Assembly (NCBI GenBank): GCA_951813555.1
Contig: OX638344.1
Span: forward strand, 1,178,001-1,242,000
DNA: 64,000 nt
Source: an uncultured Acidimicrobiales bacterium
GTDB taxonomy: Bacteria; Actinomycetota; Acidimicrobiia; Acidimicrobiales; Bin134
Direction: 5' to 3'
How positions within the stretch are numbered: position 1 is the first letter of the stretch; the number at the start of each line of letters is the position of its first letter. Both the position numbers and the translations under genes were made by a program. Of the stretch, positions 1-8,117 are shown piece after piece. The notes beneath the pieces were generated by a model, which was not told the DNA's origin, ran no database searches, and saw only the letters and a program-made list of their open reading frames with translations.

Positions 1-1946
1 ATCTGCTGGTGAACGGCAGCCAGGGGATCGCGGTGGGGATGGCCACCAACATTCCCCCTCACAACCTGGGCGAGGTCATCGACGCGGTGAACCACCTGCT
101 GGAGTACCCGGAGGCCACCATCGAGAGCCTCATGGAGTTTGTGAAAGGCCCCGACTTTCCCACTCGAGGTCGCATCATGGGCTATCAGGGCATCCGCGAC
201 GCCTACGCCACCGGTCAGGGAACCATCAAGGTGCGGGCCTCGGCCGAGATTGTGGAGAGCGGTGCCAGTACCCGCATCGTGGTCACCGAAATTCCGTACC
301 AGGCCAGCGCGGAGGTCATCGAGGAGAAGGTGGCTGATCTGGTGAACCGGCGGGTGATTGAGGGGATCCGCCAGATCCACAACGAGTCGGCAAAGGGGCA
401 GACCAAGCTGGTGTTCGAATTGAAGAGGGATGCGCCGGCCCTGGTGGTGCTCAACAACCTGTACAAGTACTCGCCGCTGCAAACCAGCTTCCCGGTGAAC
501 ATGGTGGCGTTGGCCGACGGTGTGCCCCGGACCATGACGTTGCGCGACTGTCTGGCGGCCTACGCGGATCATCAGCAAGAGGTGGTGCGTCGCCGCACCC
601 AGTTCCGCTTGGACGAGGCCCGCCGCCGGGAGCACATCCTGGAGGGTCTGGTGCGGGCGGTGGACATGATCGACGCGATCATCGCGGCGATCCGAGCGTC
701 GGAGAACCGGGCTGCGGCCCGGTCCGTACTGATGGGCGAGCAATTCGAGTTCAGCGAGATCCAAGCCAACCACATTCTTGACATGGCGCTGGGCCGGCTC
801 ACCCAACTGGGAACCCGGGAACTGAACGACGAGCTGGCCGAGAAGCGGGCGCTCATCGTCGACCTGGAGGCCATCTTGGCCGACGACGCCAAGCTGCGAG
901 CCGTGATCCGCGAGGAGTTGCTGGAGGTGCGAGAGGCGTTTGCCACCGACCGGCGTACCCTGATCATGGCCGACGAAGGCGATATCAACATCGAGGATTT
1001 GATCGACGACGAGGATTTGGTCTTCAGTCTCAGCGCCGGCGGATACGTCAAGACGGTGGCGCCCGACGAGTTCAAGACCCAGGGTCGAGGCGGCAAAGGG
1101 GTTATCGGCGCCAACCTGAAAGACGGCGACTACATCGCCACGCTCATCCACACCACCGCCCACGCCTACTTGATGTTCTTCACCAGTATGGGGCGGGTGT
1201 ACCGCATCAAAGCCCACGAGGTGCCCCGAACCAGCCGTACCGCCCGGGGCATGGCCATCGTGAATCTGCTGCATCTGGCGCCCGAGGAGACTATTTCCGC
1301 GGTAATCGACACTCGGGACTACGAGACGATGCGCTACCTGCTATTTGTCACTCGCCGTGGAATTGTGAAGCGCACTCGGTTCTTGGAATACGACAAGTCT
1401 CGCACCAAGGGGCTTATCGCAATCAACTTGAAGGATGGCGACGAGTTGGTTCGAGTGCTGGCAACCAGGGGCAGCGATGACGTCTGCCTGGTGAGTGCAT
1501 CTGGGCAGCTCATGCGTTTTTCGGAGGGCGAAGTCCGGGCCATGGGCCGCAACGCGGCCGGGGTGTGGGGCATGAGGCTGCGAGGCGACGATGTCGTTGT
1601 GGCGGCCAGTGCAGTGCAGCCCGGCGACGAGATGCTGCTGGTCACCGACCAGGGATTCGGCAAGCGCACTCCGTTGGACGAGTTTCGGGCCAAGCATCGA
1701 GGTGGATTGGGAATGCGGGCGATGAGGATGATGGACGGACGGGGAACGGTAGTAGCTGCTCGCGTGATAGCTCCGGAGGACGAGGTGTTCTTGGTGGCGT
1801 CCAACGGGGTGACTATCCGCATACCGGTTTCGTCGGTTCCGGTGATGGGACGCGAAGCCTCTGGAGTGCGGGTGATGAGCTTGTCGGAAGACCAGTTGGT
1901 AGCCGCGGTAACCCCTGTATTATCCAGCTCAGAAGACGAGGAATAG
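1..1946 (+). CDS. gyrA: DNA gyrase subunit A, 5'-truncated by window edge
   Basis: DNA gyrase A chain, which cuts and reseals DNA in the A2B2 complex to introduce negative supercoils. The reading frame is already open at the first base and begins within the conserved stretch NGSQGIAVGMATNIPPHN, so roughly the first 160 residues, including the catalytic tyrosine, lie before the window. What remains is the rest of the breakage-reunion core, the coiled-coil arm, and the C-terminal beta-pinwheel. The pinwheel carries the GyrA box QGRGGKG (about bases 1080-1100), the element that wraps DNA and distinguishes GyrA from ParC. The protein ends with an acidic tail (SSSEDEE). The downstream TadE-like gene follows after 47 bases. 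Confidence 0.97.
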   Translation, partial: LLVNGSQGIAVGMATNIPPHNLGEVIDAVNHLLEYPEATIESLMEFVKGPDFPTRGRIMGYQGIRDAYATGQGTIKVRASAEIVESGASTRIVVTEIPYQASAEVIEEKVADLVNRRVIEGIRQIHNESAKGQTKLVFELKRDAPALVVLNNLYKYSPLQTSFPVNMVALADGVPRTMTLRDCLAAYADHQQEVVRRRTQFRLDEARRREHILEGLVRAVDMIDAIIAAIRASENRAAARSVLMGEQFEFSEIQANHILDMALGRLTQLGTRELNDELAEKRALIVDLEAILADDAKLRAVIREELLEVREAFATDRRTLIMADEGDINIEDLIDDEDLVFSLSAGGYVKTVAPDEFKTQGRGGKGVIGANLKDGDYIATLIHTTAHAYLMFFTSMGRVYRIKAHEVPRTSRTARGMAIVNLLHLAPEETISAVIDTRDYETMRYLLFVTRRGIVKRTRFLEYDKSRTKGLIAINLKDGDELVRVLATRGSDDVCLVSASGQLMRFSEGEVRAMGRNAAGVWGMRLRGDDVVVAASAVQPGDEMLLVTDQGFGKRTPLDEFRAKHRGGLGMRAMRMMDGRGTVVAARVIAPEDEVFLVASNGVTIRIPVSSVPVMGREASGVRVMSLSEDQLVAAVTPVLSSSEDEE

Positions 1947-1993
1947 ATCTCTTTGTCGAAACTTCCCCCTCCACATGACATCGGAGCAGCATT

Positions 1994-2362
1994 GTGGGCG
2001 AGCGGGGATCGATATCGGTTTTGAGTGCGGGGATGTTGGCGGTGATCGGAATGGCGATGGTGTTGTTGGGACAGCTCGGGGCCGACGCTGTTCGCCGGGC
2101 CCGAGCGGCGGCGATCGCTGATGTAGTGGCGATGGCCGCCGCGGCGGAGCCGTCAGCCGGGGCGGGGATTGCCGTGGCCAACGGAGCGACGCTGACCTCG
2201 TTGAACAGAGACGGCTTCCAGGCAGAGGTAGTGGTGCGCCGGGATGGGGCAACCGCGGTGGCCCGAGCCGAGTTTCTGCCTCCGAAGTGGTGGCAGTGCC
2301 AATTTTTTCCGACCGGCGATCCCGTACACTTCGAGTCGTGTCCATTGACCCCGGTCGGGTAA
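1994..2362 (+). CDS. TadE-like small membrane/pseudopilin-type protein
   Basis: A 122-residue protein beginning GERGSISVLSAGML, followed by one hydrophobic segment (about residues 8-28) and an alanine-rich region. This layout resembles the small TadE-like proteins found in actinobacterial tad/flp pilus loci. The GTG start has a GGAG Shine-Dalgarno element seven bases upstream, and the gene lies 47 bases behind gyrA. Its end overlaps the likely start of the DUF3566 gene by about 25 bases. No other pilus-assembly gene is visible here, so a pilus role is only a family-level guess; it could be a generic membrane-anchored protein. The C-terminal part, after PPKWWQCQF, shows no recognised domain. 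Confidence 0.55.
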   Translation: MGERGSISVLSAGMLAVIGMAMVLLGQLGADAVRRARAAAIADVVAMAAAAEPSAGAGIAVANGATLTSLNRDGFQAEVVVRRDGATAVARAEFLPPKWWQCQFFPTGDPVHFESCPLTPVG

Positions 2363-2871
2363 GCGACCCTCCGGCTGCGCCGGTGCCCGCCCCGGCCTCG
2401 GCGCGCCAGCCGGTGAAGGTAACCCCGAGAGAATACCGGCGGGCGGTGCGCTTGCAGGCCCGCAAGGTACGCCGGGTGATTCGGCACATCGAGCCTTGGT
2501 CGGTGCTGAAGATCTCGTTGATTTTCTACATGTGTCTCTGGGTGATCGTCATGCTGGCCGGGGTGATGCTGTGGAGCATCGCGGTGGGATCGGGCACGGT
2601 GGACGATACCGAGTCGTTCATTGAGGAGCTGTTCGCGCTGCAACAGTTCAAGTTCAACGCCAGCCAGATATTTCGGGGCTTTGCCGTGGGCGGGCTGGTG
2701 CTGGTGGTAGCGGGCACGTTCTTCAACGTCTTGCTATGTGTGCTGTTTAACCTCATCAGCGACCTGACCGGGGGGATGAGGGTCACGGTCATCGAGGAGG
2801 AGACGGCTCGTCAGCGCCCTCGGGCTCGACCAGCTCGATTTCGTTGGCCTAGCTGGATTGCCCGTAAGTAG
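2338..2871 (+). CDS. DUF3566 transmembrane protein
   Basis: Membrane protein of the DUF3566 family, which in many actinobacteria is encoded directly downstream of gyrA. After a Pro/Ala-rich cytoplasmic stretch and a basic segment, there are two transmembrane helices (around SLIFYMCLWVIVMLAGVML and GLVLVVAGTFFNVLLCVLF) and a short C-terminal tail. The reading frame is open from 2287, but GTG 2338 (about 177 residues) is preferred because TACACT sits a few bases before it, matching the leaderless pattern seen throughout this window. The function of the family is not established; the position suggests an envelope or division-linked role in the origin-proximal cluster. The gene is followed by tRNA-Ile. 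Confidence 0.85.
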   Translation: MSIDPGRVSDPPAAPVPAPASARQPVKVTPREYRRAVRLQARKVRRVIRHIEPWSVLKISLIFYMCLWVIVMLAGVMLWSIAVGSGTVDDTESFIEELFALQQFKFNASQIFRGFAVGGLVLVVAGTFFNVLLCVLFNLISDLTGGMRVTVIEEETARQRPRARPARFRWPSWIARK

Positions 2872-2888
2872 GCTTGCCGTCCGGCTGC

Positions 2889-2962
<74 letters not shown>

Positions 2963-3053
2963 CACGTCTACCTCTCAAGCTGAGCATTCCCCCTTTGGCC
3001 GGTCACCTGGATTAGGAGGCAACCGGGTCATTGTTGGAGAAGGACAAGCCCGG

Positions 3054-3081
3054 TTGCGCTGGTACTGAGGTTCGTTAGGAT
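3054..3081 (+). promoter_or_regulatory. Promoter of the 43-residue DLW-39-like gene
   Basis: A -35-like TTGCGC (3054-3059), a 16-base spacer and the -10 box TAGGAT (3076-3081). The GTG start codon at 3089 lies seven bases beyond the -10 box, which predicts transcription starting at or next to the start codon (leaderless). Confidence 0.6.
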
Positions 3082-3088
3082 GGGAGGC

Positions 3089-3220
3089 GTGAAGATACTG
3101 CGGAGAGCCTTGGTTGCTCTGGCCGGGGCGGCTGCGGTTGCAGCTATTTTGCGTGCTCGGGGAACCGGGGGCGTGCCGCCTCAGTCGGGCGGCTGGCGCC
3201 AAATCAGCGGCAGCAGCTAA
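3089..3220 (+). CDS. DLW-39-like tiny membrane protein
   Basis: A 43-residue product beginning VKILRRALVALAGAAAV, with a basic N-terminus and one hydrophobic helix followed by a Gly/Pro-rich tail ending in QISGSS. Size, helix and position (directly after the tRNA downstream of gyrA-DUF3566) match the small DLW-39 family proteins of actinobacteria, although the terminal DLW motif is absent. The start is GTG, immediately behind a good leaderless-type promoter; an in-frame ATG at 3080 lies inside that -10 box and is therefore unlikely. Function is unknown. The ORF is short enough that the call depends on context. Confidence 0.5.
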   Translation: MKILRRALVALAGAAAVAAILRARGTGGVPPQSGGWRQISGSS

Positions 3221-3244
3221 TCCTGATCGCTTCTTCTTAGCTGC

Positions 3245-4219
3245 ATGGACATACTGATCGTTGGCGCGGGCGTGGTTGGCGCGGGCGTGGTCGAGCGCTT
3301 GGCCAACGCACCATCTGTCCCGGTTGGGCGGGTGGCGGTAGTCGATCGGAACCCCCATCGTGCCTGGCAATTGTCGGAGAAATACGGCTCGCCGGTAACT
3401 GTTGGCAGCCTTGACGACTCGGCTGACGTCGTGGTGTTGGCCACGGCATCAGGCAGTCAAGCTCGGTTGGCCCGTCGGCTTTTGGCCCGGGGCAGAGCGA
3501 TGCTTTCCACCTCTGACTCTGTGGCCGATGTCAGACGGCTAATCGGCATGCACGGTGCGGCGCAGCGGCAGAACACGTTGGTTGTGGTCGGCGTGGGCAT
3601 GGCCCCTGGGCTGGCCAATGTTCTGGCCGTTCAGGCGGCTGCGGAGCTCGACCGGGTGACCGAAGTACACGTCGCCAAGTTCGGCACCGGGGGACCGGCT
3701 TGTGCCCGCCAGCACCACAGGGCCTTGGGCTCGCTCGCGTTGGAATGGCGGGGTGGGTGGAAGCAGCGACCAGGGGGCTCAGGCCGGGAGCTGTGCTGGT
3801 TTCCGAGCCCGGTGGACGCAGCCGACTGTTATCGGGCGGCGCTGCCCGACCCGATGTTGCTGGCTCGAACGTTCAGCGGTGCGGATCGGATAACTGCTCG
3901 GATGGCGGCTACTCGCCGGGATCGCTTTAGCTCTTGGCTGCCAATGCTGCGGCCGCCGCATCCCGAGGGAAGGCTGGGGGCGGTAAGGGTGGAGGTGCGA
4001 GGGCAGAAGGGACAGAAGTGGACTGGTCGAATATTGGGCGCTTCGGCACCGCCCGGAACCGTGACGGCCGCGGTGTTGATGAGTGCGATTGAGATCTTTG
4101 CCGCGGGCAAGTTGAACCAGGTTGGGGCAGTGGGGTTGTCCGAGGTGGTGGACACAGCGGAATTCTTGGGAGTGCTAGAGGGGCAGGGGGTTGTTTGTGA
4201 GGAGTTTTCTGGCGTCTAG
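3245..4219 (+). CDS. Saccharopine dehydrogenase-like NAD(P)-binding protein
   Basis: A 324-residue protein whose N-terminus, MDILIVGAGVVGAGVV, is a Rossmann dinucleotide-binding motif, followed by VVDRNP (acidic residue for the ribose) and VVVLATASG. This is the layout of saccharopine/homospermidine dehydrogenase-like proteins. The C-terminal half has an alpha/beta region but no motif that fixes the substrate. The ATG start is 24 bases behind the preceding tiny gene and has no convincing Shine-Dalgarno element. It converges on the HisN-type phosphatase with a 4-base overlap. The physiological reaction cannot be assigned from sequence alone. Confidence 0.65.
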   Translation: MDILIVGAGVVGAGVVERLANAPSVPVGRVAVVDRNPHRAWQLSEKYGSPVTVGSLDDSADVVVLATASGSQARLARRLLARGRAMLSTSDSVADVRRLIGMHGAAQRQNTLVVVGVGMAPGLANVLAVQAAAELDRVTEVHVAKFGTGGPACARQHHRALGSLALEWRGGWKQRPGGSGRELCWFPSPVDAADCYRAALPDPMLLARTFSGADRITARMAATRRDRFSSWLPMLRPPHPEGRLGAVRVEVRGQKGQKWTGRILGASAPPGTVTAAVLMSAIEIFAAGKLNQVGAVGLSEVVDTAEFLGVLEGQGVVCEEFSGV

Positions 4220-4998
4220 TTGCCGCGGAGACAAGTGAGGAGCTCGTTGTGGATGGCGCCGTTGGTGGCGAGCCAGTCACCGGAGCTGGGGGTGGTGGAG
4301 CCGTTCCATTGGGTGATGCGACCACCGGCTTCGGGGATTATGACAAGCATGGGGGCGATGTCCCACAGATTGAGGCCGGGGTCGATCATGGCTTCAACCC
4401 GGCCGGTGGCCACCAGGACGTAGCCGTAGCCGTCGCCCCAGGTTCGCATCCGAGCACCGCTTTGGCTCACTCGGTCGAAGATGCCCTCGGGCCACCATTC
4501 GAAGCCCGATGCGGATAGATATGATCGGCCCAAGTCGCCTTGGGAGCTCACCCGGCACCGCCGTCCGTTGTGGTAGCAGCCCAAGCCTCGGCCGGCCCAT
4601 ACCGCTTCGTCGAGGCCGGGGACGGCCGCGACGCCGATGGCCGGGCTGTGGTGGTCGATCATGGCCAATAGCGTGGTGTAGAGGGGTACACCGCGGATAA
4701 AGCTGCGGGTGCCGTCGATGGGATCGATGATCCAAGTCCGCCCCGATGTGCCCTGCTCTTCGGGGTACTCCTCGCCGACCACCCCGTCGTCGGGGAACCG
4801 CTTGGCCAAGACCTCCCGAAGAAACGACTCGGCCGCCTTGTCGGCGTCGGTCACTGGCGAGCCGTCGTCTTTGCGGCGCACCGACAGCTCGTGGTCGTCA
4901 AACCAACGCAGCGTGAGGCGCCCGGCTTCGCGAGTCAACTCGACGGTCTCGTCCAGCAGCTCGGCAGCCACCGAATCGGTCGAGCTGGGGTCGGTCAT
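4216..4998 (-). CDS. hisN: Inositol-monophosphatase family histidinol-phosphatase
   Basis: Mg2+-dependent phosphatase of the inositol monophosphatase superfamily, 260 residues as usual for the family. Metal-site motifs are present: GEE at 75-77, DPIDGT at 92-97 and WD at 212-213 followed by an EAGG turn. Actinobacteria use this type for histidinol-phosphate dephosphorylation (HisN), and DPIDGTRSF resembles HisN more than SuhB. The gene is the last of a minus-strand run and overlaps the CoA-transferase stop region by 4 bases (ATGA), so the two are translationally coupled, although no other histidine gene is nearby. A general inositol- or sugar-phosphatase role is the alternative. Confidence 0.8.
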   Translation of the reverse strand: MTDPSSTDSVAAELLDETVELTREAGRLTLRWFDDHELSVRRKDDGSPVTDADKAAESFLREVLAKRFPDDGVVGEEYPEEQGTSGRTWIIDPIDGTRSFIRGVPLYTTLLAMIDHHSPAIGVAAVPGLDEAVWAGRGLGCYHNGRRCRVSSQGDLGRSYLSASGFEWWPEGIFDRVSQSGARMRTWGDGYGYVLVATGRVEAMIDPGLNLWDIAPMLVIIPEAGGRITQWNGSTTPSSGDWLATNGAIHNELLTCLRGN

Positions 4999-6227
4999 CC
5001 GAGAATGCCCAGATCCCGCAGTGCGGCCAGTCGGTCCTCGCCCAACCCCAGCACCTCGCTCAGAACCTCGACAGTCTGTTGGCCCACGGTGGGGGCGTGG
5101 GTGGGGACGGGGAGCTCCTCGTCGAAGAACTTGACCGGCAGGGGAAGCTGCTCACAGCCCACCTCATCGACGGTGAACAGGGGCAGCCGGTCTTGGAACT
5201 GCGGGTCGTCGACCACGTTCTTGGCGTTGTTCACCGGGGCGATGGGGGTGTTCACCCGGTCGCCGAACTCCAGCCACTCTGCGCTGGTCTTGGTGCGGAA
5301 GATGTCCCGCAGCTCCCGCTGCATCTCCAGATTGCCCCGGGCATGGTCGGCGTATTTCGAGCCCGGCCAGCGGTCGAACAGATCCATGCGGTCGAGGGCC
5401 TCGCAGAAGTTGCGCCAGAAGGCCTGCTCGGAGGCCATGAACAGCACGTGGCCGTCGGACGACTCGTACATCTGGTAGCGGACGCCCTCCCACATGCCGG
5501 CCAGACCCGGTGCCCGGCGCTCATAGTCGTCGGAGGGGTTGCCGGTCACCTCGTCTTCAGGCCGCTCGTAGGCCTTCCAGGTCTCGATGCGGTACCAGTC
5601 CATGTAGGCGGCCGCGTCGGACTGGGCCAGCTCCAAGCGGCAGCCCTCGCCGGTGTCTCGAGCCCGGATGATGCCGGCGCAGACCGCGAGCGCACCGATG
5701 AGCGGAGCGATGTTGATGCCGATGTTGGGCATTTCCGGGATGCGGCAGAATCCGTCGTCGTCATAGGCGGGAGGGATGAGCCCGGCCCAGGTGTCATAGG
5801 CAATGCCGTGGCTGGGCATGTCCTTGTAGGGGCCAGTCATGCCGTATCCGCTGATGGTGGCAAAAACGATCTTGGGGTTCACTTCCTTGAGCTGTTCGTA
5901 GCCCAGGCCCCGGCGCTCCAGTGCGCCGGGCCTCATGGCCTCCACCACTGCATCGGCGTTGCGGGCCAGATCCAGGTAGAGCTCAACGCCCTCGGGTTGG
6001 CGCAAATCGAGCACGATGCTGCGCTTCCCCCGGTGGGTGTGCAGATGCAGCAGCGACACCCCGTTGACGATGGGCCAGGTCATCTGGCGGATGTAGTCGC
6101 CCTGCGGGGGCTCCACTTTGATGACATCGGCGCCCATGTCGGAGAGGAACGTGGTCAAGAATCCGGGGCCGAGCAGCGAGCTCTCGATGACACGGACTCC
6201 GGCCAGGGGAGGAGAGGAGTGGCTCAT
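4995..6227 (-). CDS. CaiB/BaiF family CoA-transferase
   Basis: Class III CoA-transferase (410 residues), a family that moves CoA between carboxylic acids through an aspartyl-CoA intermediate. The N-terminus (PPLAGVRVIESSLLGPG), the NADAVVEAMRPG region and GYGMTGPYKDMPSHG followed by YDTWAGL are typical of the family; the aspartate in the last motif is the likely acylated residue. It overlaps the upstream SDR and the downstream phosphatase gene by 4 bases each, indicating one operon with the MaoC hydratase and SDR. The context suggests activation of a carboxylic acid before beta-oxidation-like steps; the acid is unknown. Confidence 0.85.
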   Translation of the reverse strand: MSHSSPPLAGVRVIESSLLGPGFLTTFLSDMGADVIKVEPPQGDYIRQMTWPIVNGVSLLHLHTHRGKRSIVLDLRQPEGVELYLDLARNADAVVEAMRPGALERRGLGYEQLKEVNPKIVFATISGYGMTGPYKDMPSHGIAYDTWAGLIPPAYDDDGFCRIPEMPNIGINIAPLIGALAVCAGIIRARDTGEGCRLELAQSDAAAYMDWYRIETWKAYERPEDEVTGNPSDDYERRAPGLAGMWEGVRYQMYESSDGHVLFMASEQAFWRNFCEALDRMDLFDRWPGSKYADHARGNLEMQRELRDIFRTKTSAEWLEFGDRVNTPIAPVNNAKNVVDDPQFQDRLPLFTVDEVGCEQLPLPVKFFDEELPVPTHAPTVGQQTVEVLSEVLGLGEDRLAALRDLGILG

Positions 6228-6937
6228 GCCTTGGTTCCTCCGTCAACCCGGAGAACTATCCCGTTGCAGTAGCTGGCATCGTCGCTGGCCAAAAAGGCAA
6301 AGGCTGAAGCCAGCTCGGAGGCATGGGCTGGCCGGTGGAAGGGCTCCATGATGGCCATGAGGGTGAGGTCGACGTCTTCGGGAGGCAGGAACTGCTTGTA
6401 GATCTCGGTCTCCACTCCGCCGGGGGCGATGCAGTTGATCCGGATTCCCGACCGCCCGTTGGTGCTGGCCATGGTCTGGGTGAGGGCGACCACCCCGCCC
6501 TTGGAGGCCGAGTAGGCGGAGCTCCAGGGCTGAGCGTGGGTGCCTGCGGTGGAGGCGGTGTTGACGATGTTGCCCTGGGATTCGAGCAGGTGGGGCAAGC
6601 AGGCCTGAGACATGAAGAAGGTGGCGGTGAGATTGACGCCGATCACCCGGTTCCATCTTTCCAGGGTCTCGTCTTCGTCCCGGGCGAAATGCCCGATCCC
6701 GGCGATGTTGCACAGCACATCGATGCGGCCGTAAGTGTCCATCACCTGAGCGACGGTGGGAGCGATGGCGTCCAAATCGAGGAGGTCCAGTTGGACGGCC
6801 AGGTCAACGTCGTCCACCGGATCTCGGTCGATGCCCACCACGGTTCCGCCCTCTGAGCGCAGGCGGTCAGCGGTGGCCCTACCGATGCCGGAAGCCGCGC
6901 CGGTGACAATGGCGATCTTGTTTTCAAATCGGTTCAT
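6224..6937 (-). CDS. SDR family oxidoreductase
   Basis: Classical short-chain dehydrogenase/reductase of about 237 residues. It has the TGAASGIG cofactor loop, NIAG, the catalytic S and YSASK, and a C-terminal VDGGTKA. The frame is open further upstream to 7024, but ATG 6937 (MNRFENKIAIVTG) gives the normal family N-terminus and lies 14 bases behind the MaoC gene, so the longer start is rejected. An aspartate after the second beta strand (GIDRDP) suggests NAD(H) preference. It is co-transcribed with the MaoC hydratase and CoA-transferase and may oxidise the hydroxyacyl product of the hydratase. Confidence 0.85.
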   Translation of the reverse strand: MNRFENKIAIVTGAASGIGRATADRLRSEGGTVVGIDRDPVDDVDLAVQLDLLDLDAIAPTVAQVMDTYGRIDVLCNIAGIGHFARDEDETLERWNRVIGVNLTATFFMSQACLPHLLESQGNIVNTASTAGTHAQPWSSAYSASKGGVVALTQTMASTNGRSGIRINCIAPGGVETEIYKQFLPPEDVDLTLMAIMEPFHRPAHASELASAFAFLASDDASYCNGIVLRVDGGTKA

Positions 6938-6951
6938 GCCCAAAGCATGGC

Positions 6952-7437
6952 CTATTGGGACGGTCGGCGATGCATCAGAGCAGAGCGAACGGCCTGGCAA
7001 ACCAGGGCCTCTGAACCCACGCAATAGGCCCGGTGCTCCAAGGTCACCACGCCTTGAGTGGGCCGGGACTTGGATAGGCGGGCGTCCAGCACTTCAGTCT
7101 CCACCCGGATGGTGTCTCCGGCGAACACCGGGGCCCCGAAGGAGACCTTCTGGAAACCCAAGTTGGCTACGGTGGTGCCCATGGTCGTCTCGTGGACGCT
7201 GATGCCCACGGCTAGTCCCAAGGTGAACAGGGAGTTCACCAGTGGTTGGCCGAACTCGGTGCCTGCGGCATAGTCGGCGTCGAGATGGATGGGCGCCGGA
7301 TTCATGGTCATGGTGGTGAAGGCCACGTTGTCGGCTTCGGTGATCGTGCGGCGGATGGCGTGGTGGATGACCATGCCGGGGGTCAACTCCTCGAACCACA
7401 GGCCAGTGACCGGTCGAGGAATCTGATTGTCTGTCAC
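6952..7437 (-). CDS. MaoC family (hot-dog) dehydratase
   Basis: Hot-dog-fold hydratase of 161 residues, related to R-specific enoyl-CoA hydratases and mesaconyl-CoA hydratases. The hydratase-2 motif region ([19 protein letters not shown]) contains the expected Asn and His in place of the stricter Asp/His pair, and [10 protein letters not shown] follows. The GTG start at 7437 is preceded by TAATTT (7444-7449) with a 6-base gap, a leaderless-type promoter that sits on the stop codon of the upstream tetR gene. This marks the first gene of the MaoC-SDR-CoA-transferase-phosphatase operon. Confidence 0.8.
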   Translation of the reverse strand: MTDNQIPRPVTGLWFEELTPGMVIHHAIRRTITEADNVAFTTMTMNPAPIHLDADYAAGTEFGQPLVNSLFTLGLAVGISVHETTMGTTVANLGFQKVSFGAPVFAGDTIRVETEVLDARLSKSRPTQGVVTLEHRAYCVGSEALVCQAVRSALMHRRPSQ

Positions 7438-7446
7438 AGTGGCAAA

Positions 7447-8091
7447 TTACCGGTCGGCGCGTTGAGGTGCTGCTACGGCCGCAGTTCGAGAAGGAGCCAC
7501 GATAATCCCGGTCAACATGTCCACCAGATTGGCGGCATACTCGTCGTCTTCAGTGGCCAGGGGATCGCCAGCTTCGATGCGGCGGGCTCGCTCGGCCAAC
7601 GAGGCGGTCATCAGCTGGATCATGCCCAGAATCCGCTCGTCTCGCTGGGCTTTGTCGCCAACCGATGAGCGATCTCGCAACAGCCGCAAGATGGCGTTGA
7701 GGTTTGCCGGCACGTGGGTGGGATCGAAATCCCAGCGGCTGAACTCCGCACTGAGCTGGGCCACGATCCGCAGGTAGCACCGACCGCTGGCGGTGGCCAG
7801 CCGGCGGGTGAGGGGTTGAATTAGCGCCTCGATGAGCGCGGGCGTTTGGTCGTCATCCAAAGCGGCCCATACCTCGCCCCGGTCTTGGTCGATGGGCTCA
7901 CCGTGCTCCCGCAGGATGGCGTCGAGCACCCCGCGGCGGGAGCCGAAGTGATAGGAGAGCGCCGAGCTGTTCTTCTGCCCAGCGGCTGCCACGATGTCTT
8001 GCACCCGCACCCGCCAGATGCCCTGCTCGGCGAAGAGGCGCTCGGCCTCGGCGATCAGTCGGGCTCGGGTTTCGGTGGCGTCGCGCGGCAC
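7447..8091 (-). CDS. TetR family transcriptional regulator
   Basis: A 214-residue TetR-type repressor with an N-terminal helix-turn-helix (TRARLIAEAERLFAEQGI... SALSYHFGSRRGVLDAI) and a variable ligand-binding C-terminal domain. The GTG start lies 26 bases after the stop of the LLM oxidoreductase, so both are probably on one transcript. The best operator candidate is the 8-bp inverted repeat at 9380-9402 in the LLM promoter, which would make this a locally acting, autoregulated repressor. The ligand is unknown; given the neighbours it may be an acyl-CoA or the oxidoreductase substrate. Confidence 0.85.
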   Translation of the reverse strand: MPRDATETRARLIAEAERLFAEQGIWRVRVQDIVAAAGQKNSSALSYHFGSRRGVLDAILREHGEPIDQDRGEVWAALDDDQTPALIEALIQPLTRRLATASGRCYLRIVAQLSAEFSRWDFDPTHVPANLNAILRLLRDRSSVGDKAQRDERILGMIQLMTASLAERARRIEAGDPLATEDDEYAANLVDMLTGIIVAPSRTAAVAAPQRADR

Positions 8092-8117
8092 AGCCGCTGG
8101 TCCTCGATCTGGTCGGG

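Noticed and set aside
5079..6272. A 397-residue plus-strand ORF
   Set aside because: Complementary to the CaiB/BaiF CoA-transferase gene; Gly/Val/His-rich composition typical of antisense frames in G+C-rich DNA.
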